From Viscum album (lineage: Eukaryota; Streptophyta; Magnoliopsida; Santalales; Viscaceae): a stretch of DNA of 64,000 bases. The stretch lies in the NCBI GenBank assembly GCA_963277665.1, contig OY728163.1:1901050644-1901114643 (forward strand), given 5' to 3'. The translations under genes were made by a program, and so were the position numbers. Under the pieces are notes generated by a model. The model was not told where the DNA came from and did no database searches. It saw only the letters and a program-made list of their open reading frames with translations. Positions 37,004 through 50,369 of this stretch are shown one piece after another (the stretch's first letter is position 1; each line of letters begins with the position of its first letter).

Positions 37004-39412
37004 TATTATGATGTAATAAGGAACAATTAAAATCAAAATTTTCCATATTAATAGAATATTAAGAGTAATAAACTTATTTGAGGGTAGAATGTAAGGTCCA
37101 AACAATTATTTCCGAATATCTTTCCCTCTAATAAATTTAATGTGTTTAATAAGTCAGGAAGAATTAAACAACAATAATAGATGAATTTTTTAATAAATTT
37201 TAGAAAGAATAATAAATTTGTATTTTCAAATGAAATTTAAAGAGGCAATTATTTTTTAAAAACATAAATGTGCTCTTAAGAGAATATAATTTATTCTAAA
37301 TATGAAATTTTATTATAGACTGTTTAATTTTGAATTTCTATTAAATTCCATTCATAGTAGCACTAATATAAAAAATTATTAATAAAATTTAAATAAAAAA
37401 TAAAAAATATAATAATGTAATCCATGTAATTGATATTCAGTTATAACAAATAAAATTCCATTAATTCCATGCTATCTATATATGTATTTTCACAATCATT
37501 TTCTTATTATATATTCTATTAATTATATATTACTTTATCTTGTTTAGTTTATTAAAATAAATAATTAGTTTTTTTTAAAACAAAATTAATAATAATTTAT
37601 AGATATATTATAAATTTGATATAAATAAATATAAAAACATTATTCTGGAAGGATAGTATTTTTTTAGTAAAAAAATTTTAATTTTTAGATATTATTTTTT
37701 CATAATAAATTTAATTAATCATTTTTGATGAATGATTTTAATAAAATAAGTTTGTAACATATTAGATATATTTAAGAAAAATTTATGAAATATTTTTTAT
37801 ATGGAAATGAGTATGAATAAATAGATGTTATACTTCAAAAATTTGTGTTTTTTAAAAATTGTTCTAAAGTATTTTATTCCTGGATAATACAACTAAAATC
37901 ATCAACCTATATGAATAAAATTTTATAAAAGGATTTAATATTTAGACAAAACTTCATAAATATTAGTTTATTTTTTCAACTTAATTAATGGATATAGAAA
38001 TAAGTCATCATGGTAAAAGGATGTCACCATAGTAAGGGTTACAATGGTTAAAGTGTGGGTTAACCTAAATGAATATTCCACAATTATACCTAAAAATTTT
38101 TCCAATTTCATTCGTTGAGTGAATAATGACAATAAGATATGATAAATGTTAAATTTTTTTACAATAGGTACATATATAATGATAAATAAAATTAATATAT
38201 ATAAAACTAATTAACAGTTATAAGAAACCGTCCCTCTCATTTATAAATGGGGAATTACTCTCCTCACTTATCTAGTCACATTGAGTTACTAAAAATGACC
38301 AACTTATTCAAAAATAAAGTCCTAGTTATCCTCACCATGTCCTAAAATTATTAATCTCATATAAAAACAATTAAGGATTAATATAGAGGACATAAATTGA
38401 TGTTTATAGATTATGATGATAGAGAATTTATAAAATTGATTGTGACTTAGGATAAAAGTCTATATTACGATCTCAATTTTATCATATAGTTTATATTTCT
38501 GTTTTAGATTTATATAATTGAATGTTCTATAATGATTGAACCTTAAATACATTAATTTCTAATTGTTATTTATATTTTTTAAATATTTTTTTATAATTTT
38601 CGTCATTGGTAGTAAAAAAGGACACAATAGTTATTTTGAGAAAATAAGAACTCATTTTTATATTTTATCATTAATATTTATCATCCATTTACACGATCTT
38701 CAAAAATTTTTATAGATGTTTTTATCTGGACATAAATAGTTGATAATTATATTTTTACAACATTTTAATTTCCAATGAAAATGGTAAATTCAAATGAATT
38801 CAATTTTTTGTTGTAAAATTCACTTTTGAACTTCTATAATAGTGTAAAATGTTATTATTTTTATAATATATAGAATGAAAAGAATTTTAAAACATTAATT
38901 AATTTTTTAAATAATTAAATTCACTTAAATATTTCCATGGATTCCCAATGAAAATAGTATTACCAATGTTCTTTAAATTTTGGTTTTTTTAAATTTTTAT
39001 AAAGTAAGATTAGTTCTCTATTATTTTTCAAATCATAATTATAATTCCTTAAAAAAATATTTTTTATTTGAATTAACATAATTTATAGAATCATATGTTT
39101 CACTATGACTATTATCTATAAATATCATTTAGGTTCCCTTTCAAGATTGATTTCAATGCTGATTTTTTAGGACATAATCATGGAAACCATATCATTCTAG
39201 TATGTTAATTAAGAATTGAGGGAATAATTAATTCATCCATATTCATGTTCAATAAATATAAATTATTTAATATTATTTCATAGATAGGTCCATTATATCC
39301 TTAAAATTCAATTTATAATTTTATATATCTTCTGATTAAAATGTGTAAATGAAATTTAAATCTCAATCCAATGAGGGTACATGGGAGCTTATTCTATTGA
39401 CAATAAGATACA
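37004..39412 (+). repeat. 3' LTR of E3
   Basis: 2,409 bases, starting TATTATGATG (decayed TG) and ending AAGATACA. It is collinear with 29125-31516. It contains a TATA box at 38242-38249 and a decayed copy of the 50-bp repeat unit near 39179. No coding sequence is seen. Confidence 0.8.
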
Positions 39413-39417
39413 TAGGT
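39413..39417. repeat. Target-site duplication of E3, right copy
   Basis: TAGGT, identical to 29120-29124. Confidence 0.8.
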
Positions 39418-39998
39418 GGTAAACCCAGTACTACTATATAACTAATGTCTTTGTTGGTATCCTTGACATATAATTTCTATACATATATTTTTACCCCATA
39501 CTAATGTCATATTATAAAGTATAAGTTATGCGGTCACAGATCAATGTTGTTTAATTTTCTTTACACTTTTTAATCATAACATTTTTTATGACAATTTAGT
39601 TTTGAATGAATCGAGATTTATAGTCTATGACTTAATGGGTATATTTTTCTAAGTTATTATTATTTTATCATACCATTGTGAATATTTTATTCTCAATTTT
39701 GATTAATGTTTAATATATGTTTTTTCCAATATTATGCATCTAATATCACTTGTTTTTATGTTGATATACAATAGGTTATGAATAATGGTTGGTGTATGAA
39801 ATGAATCTGATGGGAAATATGTGAGATGAAAATTGTGGGGCACATTATAGATTTTTCATAAATTATTTTATCATGAATCTATTCTTCAAATACACAAATA
39901 CATTATATTTTTAAGGAATATAATTTTATATGATTTAATAAATATTCATCAAAATTGATTTAATATTTATGTTGATGAAACTCTAGAAAACTCAAATA
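39413..39998 (+). pseudogene. Copia C3 integrase end and linker, 3' of E3
   Basis: GKPSTTI at 39417 continues the copia block interrupted at 29124. The long acidic linker that separates integrase from RT in copia elements is expected in the rest, and is not readable. Confidence 0.4.
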
Positions 39999-40600
39999 TA
40001 ATAAAATTCATAGAATAAACTAAGAATATAATTTTTTACAAGTTTTAGTGATAAATACCATTAAAATATTGATTTATATTAATGGTAATGTTTCATATGA
40101 AATATATGAAATATATATCAATTTTTTTATTTAATAGTAATTTAGAATATCTCATGAATATGATAAAATCATAATGTTTTTATCTTCCTAATGACCCATC
40201 TATGTATTTCATGTTTATATAGTTTATTTATATCTTAAAGTATGATTCTCAATGTCAGTATATCCATTTTGATTATAAAAAATATATATATTGGATTCAG
40301 TAACAATTTTGTTGATTTTTGTCAATATAATATATTTAGTGGGAATTTTATTATATTTATAATATTTTATGTGGATGACATAGTGTTATAAAAAATTATG
40401 CCCCAAACTTGGAATAATTAAATAAGGGTTGTTTAAAATGAATCTTTGTGAAATAAATGGGTGAAGAATCATACATAATGTGTATGAAACTCTGTAGTGA
40501 TTCATCCAAGATATCACATGAAAGAAGATAGACTCAAAATATTATAAACATTTTAAATATGTTATGAATAAAAAACTGCACAAATAAAGTATCATCTTTT
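39999..40600 (+). pseudogene. Copia C3 reverse transcriptase remnant
   Basis: Frame by frame: IKFIE, stop, TKNIIFYKF fits the AKGF.Q..GIDY.ETF block. FLFNSNLEYLMNM (about 40120-40160) fits the AFLNG.LEE..YM block. NDPSMYFMFI precedes FIYILKYDSQCQYIHFDYKK, the YGLKQ..RQWY..FD block. NNFVDFCQYNIFSGNFIIFI runs straight into FYVDDIVL (40365-40388), where YVDD is intact. Integrase upstream of RT defines Ty1/copia. Several frameshifts and stops are present. Confidence 0.8.
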
Positions 40601-40859
40601 TTTGTTTCATGAATCATAATAATTTTTAATATCCTTATATGGGGTTTGAAAATTTTTATATAAATCCATATTATTCCATTTTATTATACAAAATGCGCTA
40701 CATTTTTTGTACTCAACTTGATATTTCTAATTTATTAATCAGGAAAACTAGATACCAATCGATTCATTATGCGAAAAACTACTTTTAAAAAAAATCCTTT
40801 TGTACATAATATGATTATATGATATATTATTTGTATTTAAAAATAGGTTGATCTTTCTA

Positions 40860-41240
40860 TATAGGGGAAAATTAATTATAGTTTCTAATTTGATAATGAT
40901 GACATATGATCTCATATTGATTCATGTTTTTATTAATAAATGGATATACTAGTTGGAAGAGTAACAAATAGTACACTATTGAAAAATAAAAAATAACGGA
41001 AGATTATATCAGTAATTAATATATTATGGTAGAAGTTTTTCAGATCAAGTAGTATATTTCTATACTATTGGTGATTCCTAGGATCAAGGGAGAAATTTAT
41101 CTTTAATATGATTGTAATGATGCTTTTTTCAAGATAAATAAACATAGTATTACCAATGAAAAAAATTAACTTTTTTCAAACACCATCCCATTTAGATGAT
41201 CACTTAGATAATCAATTTAATGTAAAGTTAGGGGATAATA
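40860..41240 (+). pseudogene. Copia C3 RNase H remnant
   Basis: SWKSNK at 40951 matches the SWKS.KQ block. It is followed after exactly the family spacing by TEDYISN, the EAEY(I/M)A block with its conserved glutamate shifted to aspartate. YDCNDAFFKINKHS near 41110-41150 fits the CDN..A...A.N block. HHPI, stop, MIT near 41180 fits the closing block before the end of pol. A purine-rich piece at 41227-41236 could be the polypurine tract. Confidence 0.7.
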
Positions 41241-44200
41241 TAGGATAATGTATTGGATATTTTTCTTAAACTATTATAATGTCAAATCAATATTTGTCTA
41301 TTTGAAACCCATATTTTTTGATATATATATGATAAAATGAAATCGTTCTAAATTTTTCATGATTTTATAAGAAAGGACTTCTATGATTATTATTCATTTA
41401 TGTGTGTTGAAATGGGTATTTCATGAATAAAATAATGTTAATAAACCCTCAATATAAAACATTATTTTTTACATAATCGACAACTATTACATATAATTGT
41501 GTGTTTTTATGATATGTAATGTTTAATATTAATAAAATTTTATAATCCAACAATTACTTGTATATAATATATGAATAATAGACTCATGTGATAATAAGTT
41601 GGAAATTATTACCTTCATTATACTTCCAAAGCATATATCATTCAATATCATATATCTATCAGTATACACAAGAGTGAATACAAACAATCAATCCACTTTA
41701 CTTATGGTTATTGAGATACAGAACATTATAACTACCATGCCTTAACATCATTATTAACAAAACCATTTGAGGAGAGAAAAACTAGAGGTCCTTAGGTTTG
41801 ATGTTGATCATAACAATGGTGTTTCTCAATTTTAATGGTGTCATTTTTCACTTTTATAAGATGATAATATAATTGATCACATGATATAATTAGACTAATG
41901 AAACACAAGGATATGCTCAGATGAATAACATTTGATGTGTTGACCTCTTGGATTAGGTACATGTTATGTGGTCAGCTATTAGTTGAATGAAATTTCATCT
42001 ACTCAATGACATGTTTAGTCTATTTTAGAAAATTTTTAGTGGATGAGATGGACTAGACTATATTGATGTGTTCTATATGGTGTTGTAACTTAATTTCATG
42101 GGAAGTAGGATCACATAGGTAAAAAAATATGTATATGATACATATTTTGGTTGATATTTTTATATGGATATGATACAATGTTTAATAAAGGTCACATCAG
42201 AAAAATTTATATAATGATAAAAATAGATAGTTTGTAGGTGGATTATTTTTTATTACATCTATGAAATAATTATTTTATATTTTTAATCAATTCTAAAAAT
42301 CTTATAAGGGTATCATTTTAATACATTGGATAATGATTATGTTTTAGAAAAAGTGTTTGTTTAATAAAAATAAGGGAGTTCGAAAGATCACATACAAAGT
42401 GTTTTAATGAATTCATAAATAGTTGTGATGTATTAAATAATTTTCTCATAAGTTTTTTATTCAATTTGGAATATTGAAGAGATACACTGAAAATATGGAT
42501 ATCAAAACATACAATACCCTTATATCCATATAGATGATATGGGAATATCTATGTCTTAAATATTTATAATGATTGAATATAATCACAGTGTTAGATGGAT
42601 ATGTGATATAGGATATCAAGTTCTTAAAAAATACAATTAATTTTAGTTCATTCCTTCAGTTACGATTCTATGAGATTTATTCATTAAATTTATAAACATG
42701 AATAATATATTAAAGTGTTTAAAAAATCTAAATATAAATCAAATAGATATAACGTTAGATAGATTCCATATGATGGAATCATACTCTCTTACTCTATTCA
42801 ATAAATGAAAAGAGTATATGAATTGTATGTGGTCACTCTACATTACTTTAAATCAATGCATACAATAAAAAAAATTATCTCTTTATTTAGGATCATATTT
42901 TTTTCACAAAAAATTAAGTGTTAGGGCCCCTTTCATGATTTTAGCGAGATATCATTATGAGTGAGTTTCCAATACATAAAATATTACTGTAGTTTCATGA
43001 TTCATGAAGTAAATTTATCAACAATCCCTTTAAAGAATAATTTTTCAAATAATCAAGTACAATTAATTTGAAAATAAGTAACTTATTTTGTTTTATGTTT
43101 TTAATTTTCACATGTTGAATCAATTATCAGTAAATTAGGATTATATTGAGTCATATTCCACTACCATGAACATCCGAATACAATTAATATGTTATAAGGG
43201 AATCATCCATATGCTTTATGATATCTCAACAAAATCATATATTGTGTCCCACAAGTCCATACAATCTCATGATTATTTCTTTATAAAAGATACTTACAAT
43301 TTATTATAGATCTAATAAAAATAACTAGTATACATGATCTTTAATAATCATAAGGATGTCACTATATTAGAATTATAATGTCTTTCTCCTCAGTAAAATT
43401 CATTGACTAACATTAGAAGATATTCTAATGTAGCAACCATTTCAGTCTCTTCATCTAAAATAAAGATCTAAATGATCAATTCATGTAGACATCAAGCCAC
43501 TTAATAATTTTTTCTTTATAATTCATAAAATATCATCAACTAAAAGAATAAAAAAATAGAGTATTTTGGTTTTTTTAATCCAATCCTTAGTCTTTCTTCA
43601 TATTATATGATTTACAGATAATTGTGTGTTGATCATCACAACTCGTTGTTTATTTCTCAACTATGATGATAATATAATACATAAATTATCACATTTAGTA
43701 CATATATTATTCTATCATTTGAGAAAAATATATTTTAAAATAATAGAACATATTTTTCCTTACAACTTATCCTCCTCCCACTTATTTTTATTTTTATTCT
43801 CATCTTTTATGAAGACCATGTATGATTATTCCCAATAATAATTAATTTTTATTTTCAAAGGTAGACATATTTTCATGATTTAACACAAATTTTACTCTAT
43901 TAATATTATTATATTTAAATCCCAGTAACACCAAATCCAATTACCATCATCCAAGTGGATATGGTCATACATATAATATTCTTTTTGTAATCATATCTAA
44001 AATTGGTCATCAAATTCGTCCTATAAAATATATAAGTTGGTTCATTATAAGTAATTTCACATCATAATATACTGAATACTAGAATATTCACAAAAATATT
44101 CTGTCAATTTACCATCAAATTTTCTTTTATATCATCATATTGTTCCATTTAAAAATCCACAAAATAAAAAATAAAAATTCTATAACTACATTGATAAAGG

Positions 44201-45477
44201 TAGTTAAATGTTATGTTCTTGTGATTCTTCTCTAGACACATCCTTCTACACCAAAATATGTTAGTTTGAATAATATCCCCAATTAATGATAATCATTTTA
44301 TTTATAACAATATGCTCATCAAAACATTTTCTAAGATTATTCTTATAGAATTATCTTATATTTGAAACTATTGATCCTTAGATTTGAAAAACAATATTTA
44401 AAGGAAATTTTAAGATCTCAAATATCATACTTATCCTCATGAATATATTATGTATGTACAAGGTGATCATTCAAATTATAAGTTTAATATTAAATAGTTA
44501 TTTTAAATAAAATTCTTTTTTGTCAGAATATCATACATATCACAAGTGATTATTTTCTTATGAAAAATCAACTCTACATCCTCTTCAAAATTAAATGTTT
44601 AATAAGAAAGATATTATATAATACTAATGGTATATTATATATGAATAAGTAATTTTTTTCATAAAATATATTATGTATAATTTTTTATTATTTCCATATT
44701 TTATATTTCATCAAGCACTTTATAATATATAAGCATTATAAAATATAAAATATTACAAAATAATAAGAAAACATTATGTAAAAAATTTGAAATGTAAAAT
44801 ACAACAATTTAATCTGTATATTTTCTTACATACCATAAAAAATGATTTCAATTATATTGGTTAGATTCAAATAATATTTTTCTAAAAATGTATTTTCTTT
44901 TACAGAAATATCATTTTAAAATAAAAAATCCAGAACAACTAAGATTAAAACCACTTAGACCCATAAATATGAATATATAATCTATCCAATTCATCTCAAA
45001 ACAATATTAATGGTTTTAAAAATAAATAATACTATGAAAAATATGTTTATAAACATTCCATATTTATCTAACATAATATTTTTACTCTTATAAAGTATTT
45101 CAATGTACATCTATTGCCTCATTAATTTGATCATAAAAATCATCAATGCTTTTTAATTAGATTTCTTAAATTAAGCTATAATAATTACTAAACATAGTTC
45201 TACTTCAATAGCATAATTTTATTACCATCATTGTGCCATCCAAGTTAATGATTGTCTCTTTTTTTCTTAAAACATATCATCCCAAAAAAGATGAGGGATT
45301 GGTCAAGGTTGTATTGATTTTTTCCCCGAAGGGTTATCTAATGTTAGGCGATGTATAGTCATTTTTATTGGTGATTTATATATATAAATGTGAACAAGGT
45401 TTTATAGAGTTAACTTAGTTACCTAATTTGGTTGTTTTTTTATTGATTTTTCTATAGGGGTTCTTTTTAGGGATGGG
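41241..45477. other. Probable LTR sequence of C3 and E5, unresolved
   Basis: The 3' LTR of copia C3 and the U3 part of the E5 5' LTR should lie here. I could not find their partners or edges. An open frame of 70 codons at 43626-43838 (plus) has no recognisable product. A short LVDDIL on the minus strand near 43530 is discussed as rejected. Confidence 0.4.
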
Positions 45478-45487
45478 TATAAAAAGG
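45478..45487 (+). promoter_or_regulatory. TATA box, probable E5 5' LTR promoter
   Basis: TATAAAAAGG in the context gatgggtataaaaagg. It lies 2.26 kb upstream of the E5 primer site, a layout similar to E4 (about 2.4 kb from TATA to LTR end). The second LTR of E5 is outside the window, so this cannot be tested against it. Confidence 0.5.
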
Positions 45488-47740
45488 TATTTACACCTAA
45501 AATACTTATTTTATAATGTAAATTTTTATGGGATATAATACATAAAAATGGATTAGAATGCAATATTATTATATCCATGAATAGTGAACTAATATATTAA
45601 ATTAAAATATTTGTAATTTTAACCTAATGTGATGCCCTTTTAAAAATATATTTTTTTATTGTGTATTTTTACGAAGTCAATCAATATATTTTCACATAAC
45701 AACCAACCCCCCATCCACTGAAATGATCTATTTGTGACACATACACAATTTCTTCTGGAATTATTTTGGATCCCCTATCATGAGTCATATTATTACTCTA
45801 ATGCGTTGTGATCCACTCTATCCATCCAAAGCATCTTAATTGGGAATTTGATCAATTAAAATTTTCTATGTATCGAGTCTCTCAATCAATGCTCTATCCT
45901 TTAATTACATCACTATAATCCCATTATTTGAGATTGAATTCACGTTCTATCTTGATAAATTTCTATCAATAAAATTAATTTTTTCTCGTTCCTTATCCTT
46001 ATTCCTTGGCATTTCCCACGTTTTTTTACTTGATCTCTCAGTAATGGTATCTGGTTACATAAATCATTACCATTCAACTAAAATTATTTCTATCATGATT
46101 TATTTTAAATGTTTTCTAAATGATTTAAAATAACTAACTTGAGATTAATGGTGTTCCATTTTGATAATGACATGGAAATTGTGAAAACACCTAAATTTTA
46201 ATAAATTTTAAATTATGGGTAGTTTGAGAGAAATTTAGAAACTTATTTGGAAAATTATTTCTTGAAATGATTTGATGTTTAATCATGAGATAAATTTATG
46301 AAATTTAATAGTGATTTGAAAATTCATGAATGTATGAAAACCTATTATTTGGTTTTGAAATAAGTATTGTTGAAAACTACAATTCAAAAATTGTATGTTG
46401 AATTAATCGAAAATGATTGATTTTCCCATCATGAATTGATTTATTTATTGAAGAATAAGTTATCATGGGTAGTTAATGGGAAATTAAGACATGAACGTGA
46501 GGATGTGACCCCAAAAAATGGATTGATGATGAAAAAACATTCATAAACATACATTGTCATGACTCTATGATGGGGAGTTGATTCCCAATTACCTAAGATG
46601 AGGGAAATGTGCACACATTGAGGCGAGATCACTAAATGATTTGTGTGAGGATTCCATTTCCTAAAACTATTATACTACATGTATTGTAACATGGTCATAT
46701 GATATATTTAATTTTATTATTACATTACAATTTGTTTGAAACTTTTTATTCATTTCCACAATGTTATATAAAATTTTAATATAAAATGATCATAGTGGCC
46801 TATTTTGTTGTAATTTTGATATTTTTTAAATTGATGTAATGTTTTTATGATTTTTTTTTAATTTTCATTACATGCCTTATTTTATTAAATAGAACCAATA
46901 AATTATTTACATTTATTTTATTTTTAATAGAATTATTGGTGATACCCTACTGGGATTTTCAATCACATCCTAACATTACCATTGTTCATTTACAAATTAT
47001 TTTATTCCTTGTCAATGAAAATTGAAAGTGACACTTAGAGGAATCAGATGTTCACAATTTATGGGACTCAGAGGGATATGGTTTACTAGTTGATATGTGA
47101 TCCACATGTTATATGGGATATTTATTTGATTCTAATATAGAAGATGTTGTGTATTTTGAGGATGTATTGGTTTATATTTTTTTAACCTTTTTTATTGTAG
47201 TAATATATACTTAAATATTGTTTATAAAAATAAAATTTTTTATGCATCATCTGTTGTTTCATGGAAAAATCATCCCTTTTATTCTTTTATGATTCCATTT
47301 ATATTCACTAGACTATAGGAACGGGGAAGGCCCTTCAATCCATTCTAGGATCTGATCATGTACCAGTTTAATAGTTTATCCATGTATGTTTCCAGATAAT
47401 GTTTCATGAATGATAGGTTATACATCCTTACTTAAATTCCATATGCAATTTGGTTGTCCTACTGAGTAGGTAGTAGGATTTATAGGACTTGGGGTAGTAA
47501 TTAAAAGTTCACGATCACTTATCATTATAAAGATCTATAAGTCTCTATGTGAACATAGGGAAAAGTATCATTGCTATAAGTATTGATCTGATTCAATAAT
47601 TTTATAAGCTTTTGATATGAGTTTTCTAAAACATATTAATGTGGAATTATATTGATGTAAACAATTTCCAATTTCCCTTATTTGTGTCAGTGAATTTTTT
47701 AAAATTCATAATAATTTAGTGCTCACTGTTAAAATTTATC
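45488..47740 (+). repeat. Probable R-U5 part of the E5 5' LTR
   Basis: Between the TATA box and the primer site no coding sequence is seen. It is assigned to the LTR by position only. Open frames here, such as 46441-46632 minus, have no recognisable product. Confidence 0.4.
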
Positions 47741-47752
47741 TGGTATCATACC
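47741..47752 (+). other. Primer binding site of E5
   Basis: TGGTATCATACC, matching 10 of 12 bases of the initiator-methionine tRNA primer site. Gag-like residues follow on the same strand. Confidence 0.6.
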
Positions 47753-47799
47753 TTATAGAATGGGATTGAATATGAAACAGTAGAAATATATTGTTGAAC

Positions 47800-48054
47800 C
47801 ATCAGGATTGAATCCTTCAATGGACCAAAATATTTTTGATACAGTGTTGTGAGATATACCTTCCCTAGGACAAGTATAAAAACCTATTTTATTATATTCA
47901 TCAATAGTGGAGAAAAGATGGGAAAAATTTAAAAATCATTATCAAGAGTTTTTTCATAAGAAAAAACCATCATTCCATTAATCAAATGATCCCCAATAGT
48001 AGTTGGAATAGTTGAAAAATATTGAACATATTTTTGGGTTCATGGAAACATTGG
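47800..48054 (+). pseudogene. E5 gag remnant, left of the E4 insertion
   Basis: KIFLIQCCEIYL near 47830 fits the ME.IF...C capsid block. RWEKFKNHYQEFFHKKKPSF near 47920-47980 fits the W..F...F...FFP block that follows in plant gypsy gag. The coding sequence then stops at the edge of E4, and the remaining gag and pol are found from 60775 onward. Confidence 0.55.
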
Positions 48055-50279
48055 TGTGTCTTCCCAAATAGGTTTCACTAAACTGTGCCCAGATCTAGGG
48101 GGTCACATGTCTTCAGGTACCCCACTATGTATATTAGAGGTTTCTAAATAGCAATGAGGATTGATGATGGTATAATGGGGAAAAGATAAACTCATGATCA
48201 GATATTATAAATTTTATGATAAACTAATAATCAATAGAGGCATAAAATCAACCATAAAAATATGAAAAACAATCAATACAAAAATAATAAAAATCAAATC
48301 CATGGTGAGAACCATATATATAATTATGAGTATGTCATGGAGTAATAAATAATTTTTAAAATACATGAATATAGTTATAAGACACAATATATGTATTAGT
48401 ATTTCGAAAAGGGAAAAATAATATCTCCATATAACATCCTGAGACATGGGTTGATCACTTGTTCCCTTGATCATATTATATAATCATTCAGGAATCATCA
48501 AGAGGGTTTTATCCTCTATCCCTACCATCATCCATGAAGTGTTTATATGTACCAAATGTTGGATGAAATATGGTGTGAGATAACACTTCTTAGGAAACCA
48601 CAAACAGTGTATATAACAAGTCCAATCAGTTTATATAATTTCAAGAGTTCATATATAATAGGAATAAATGTGATAAAAGTAGAATTGATACTATCCAATC
48701 AACCAAAACTCAAAGCGATATGGAAACCAAAATTATTGTCTAAAATTATAGCTATCTAAGAAACACAATTGGAATTTGTTGAGTAATCATATATTATTCA
48801 AACATGGGATGGGACTCAAGGATAATAACCATGTCTTCATCTTCGATTCCTCATTGAACACCCATAAAAAAATCACTTCAGATATAGGTGGATCCCAATG
48901 ATAATGTAAAAGGTTTTCCAAGAAATCCAAGTCCATTGTGTCAAATCAAATGCATTCTTGTGGTTCATCAGTGCTATATCATGAACCTCCCTCATATGTT
49001 CCATATTGTAATTTCCTACATCGATGCAATACCAAAAGTAACACATCAGTTTCATACACTTTCATCCATCGTCAATATTATTAATATAAATAAAAAATGA
49101 ACTATATCAATTTCTATGTCATTTTTCATTTCACTCATCAAGATCATTTCATTTACCATTTCACAATATTACACAAAGAAAGATATTATCTATTTCATTA
49201 TATTCATATAATAATTCCATGGTTTTTCAGTTCGTTACAACCACTAATAGTATACTATATTCTAACATTCCACATCAAGTATTGAAAAGAAATCTTAACT
49301 CTCCCAATGGTGGCATAGTCAGGGAAAAAGGAAAAAATGACCCAATGGGTCATTCAGGTTGTGGTCACCAACCAACAACAATTTATAATGGTGTCATAGA
49401 ATGTATAAAACTATAATTTGACCTTTGATTTAAAGGCGTAAAATTTTGGTTGAACTTTATAGAGGGGTTATCATTTTGAACAGTAGAAATATGCCTTAAA
49501 AATCTATACAATTAGAGAAATGCTATAGAACTCCAACATTAAGAATATGGTAGAAGACTCATCTAATATTAGCATTTGGTCTAGTTGAGATATATAGAAT
49601 ACATATGAATATTAAAGAACCATGAAACTTGGGAATAGAATCTCACACTAAAATTTCCCCAATGACAGATAGATAAATAGGAGAAAAAATAGATGTTGAT
49701 CAAATATCTTACCTATCAGGATCCAACTAGACGAATGGTGTCTAGGTCAGATGTCAGATGGTGATGGAAACCCTAATACTCAATTTAGGAAGCCTTGAAG
49801 ATCTCAAAGAGTATGAGGCACTATGTGTTGGATATGATAAGGAAAAGGTTTTGTGAGAAAAATATAATCTATTTAAAGGAAAAATGATAATTTTTCCATA
49901 TTTATGGGTGCACACAGGTTGTCCACATGGGTTTTACAAACCCTATCCCAACCATGTTCATTCGACTATCTAAGTAGATTAGAACCACATGGTTTGGTAG
50001 TATACTATTTCTATCCGTGATTTTCATTTATTATCCATTCTATGGTTATCCACAATACCCTATGTTGATTTTACAAGCTTTTTAACCCCCTATGAACAAT
50101 TATGAGAAATTATACTCCTATAATTTTCTTTAATAATTCGGAGATCTTGGATCTGATGGAGCCACCAAAACATATAATTCCATCCTTATATGATTATGTG
50201 TGATTATAAGGATAGAAAATGGGATTCAAATGAAATTCCAAATATAAATAACTCATTGAAAAAAATATTTTCTTTCAAC
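48055..50279 (-). repeat. 3' LTR of E4
   Basis: It is collinear with 57946-60774. Matching landmarks are ccaaataggtttcactaaac (48064) and the similar stretch at 57966; tttctaaatagcaatgagga (48141) against 58032; cccaatggtg (49301) and ggtcaccaac (49362) against 59190 and 59249; and gaaattccaaatat (50232) against 60726. It lacks roughly 600 bases present in the other copy between about 59600 and 60200. Its high end meets a purine tract (minus strand, 50278-50291). Confidence 0.75.
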
Positions 50280-50291
50280 CCCCACTCACTT
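50280..50291 (-). other. Polypurine tract of E4
   Basis: The minus strand reads AAGTGAGTGGGGG just before the start of the 3' LTR, all but one purine. Confidence 0.55.
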
Positions 50292-50369
50292 AAATAACTC
50301 ATGCCTAAGTTTCCCTTCCATGGGTAGTGAAAAACCATATATGAATAACTCTAAACACTAAGAATGTAT

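Larger units (their letters stand above)
29125..39412 (+). mobile_element. Complete but dead Ty3/gypsy element E3 (10.3 kb)
   Basis: The element has, in order: 5' LTR (29125-31516), primer site (31518), gag, protease, RT, RNase H and integrase remnants, polypurine tract (36986-37003) and 3' LTR (37004-39412). It is flanked by identical TAGGT repeats. Order of pol domains (integrase last) makes it Ty3/gypsy. RT and integrase residues resemble the Tekay/Del chromovirus group, by memory of the family rather than by tree. All reading frames are broken by many stops and frameshifts. It sits inside the integrase of copia element C3, so it is younger than C3. Confidence 0.85.

Noticed and set aside
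43520..43620. LVDDIL on the minus strand, similar to a copia RT active site
   Set aside because: The flanking blocks expected on either side could not be found, and the motif is short enough to arise by chance.
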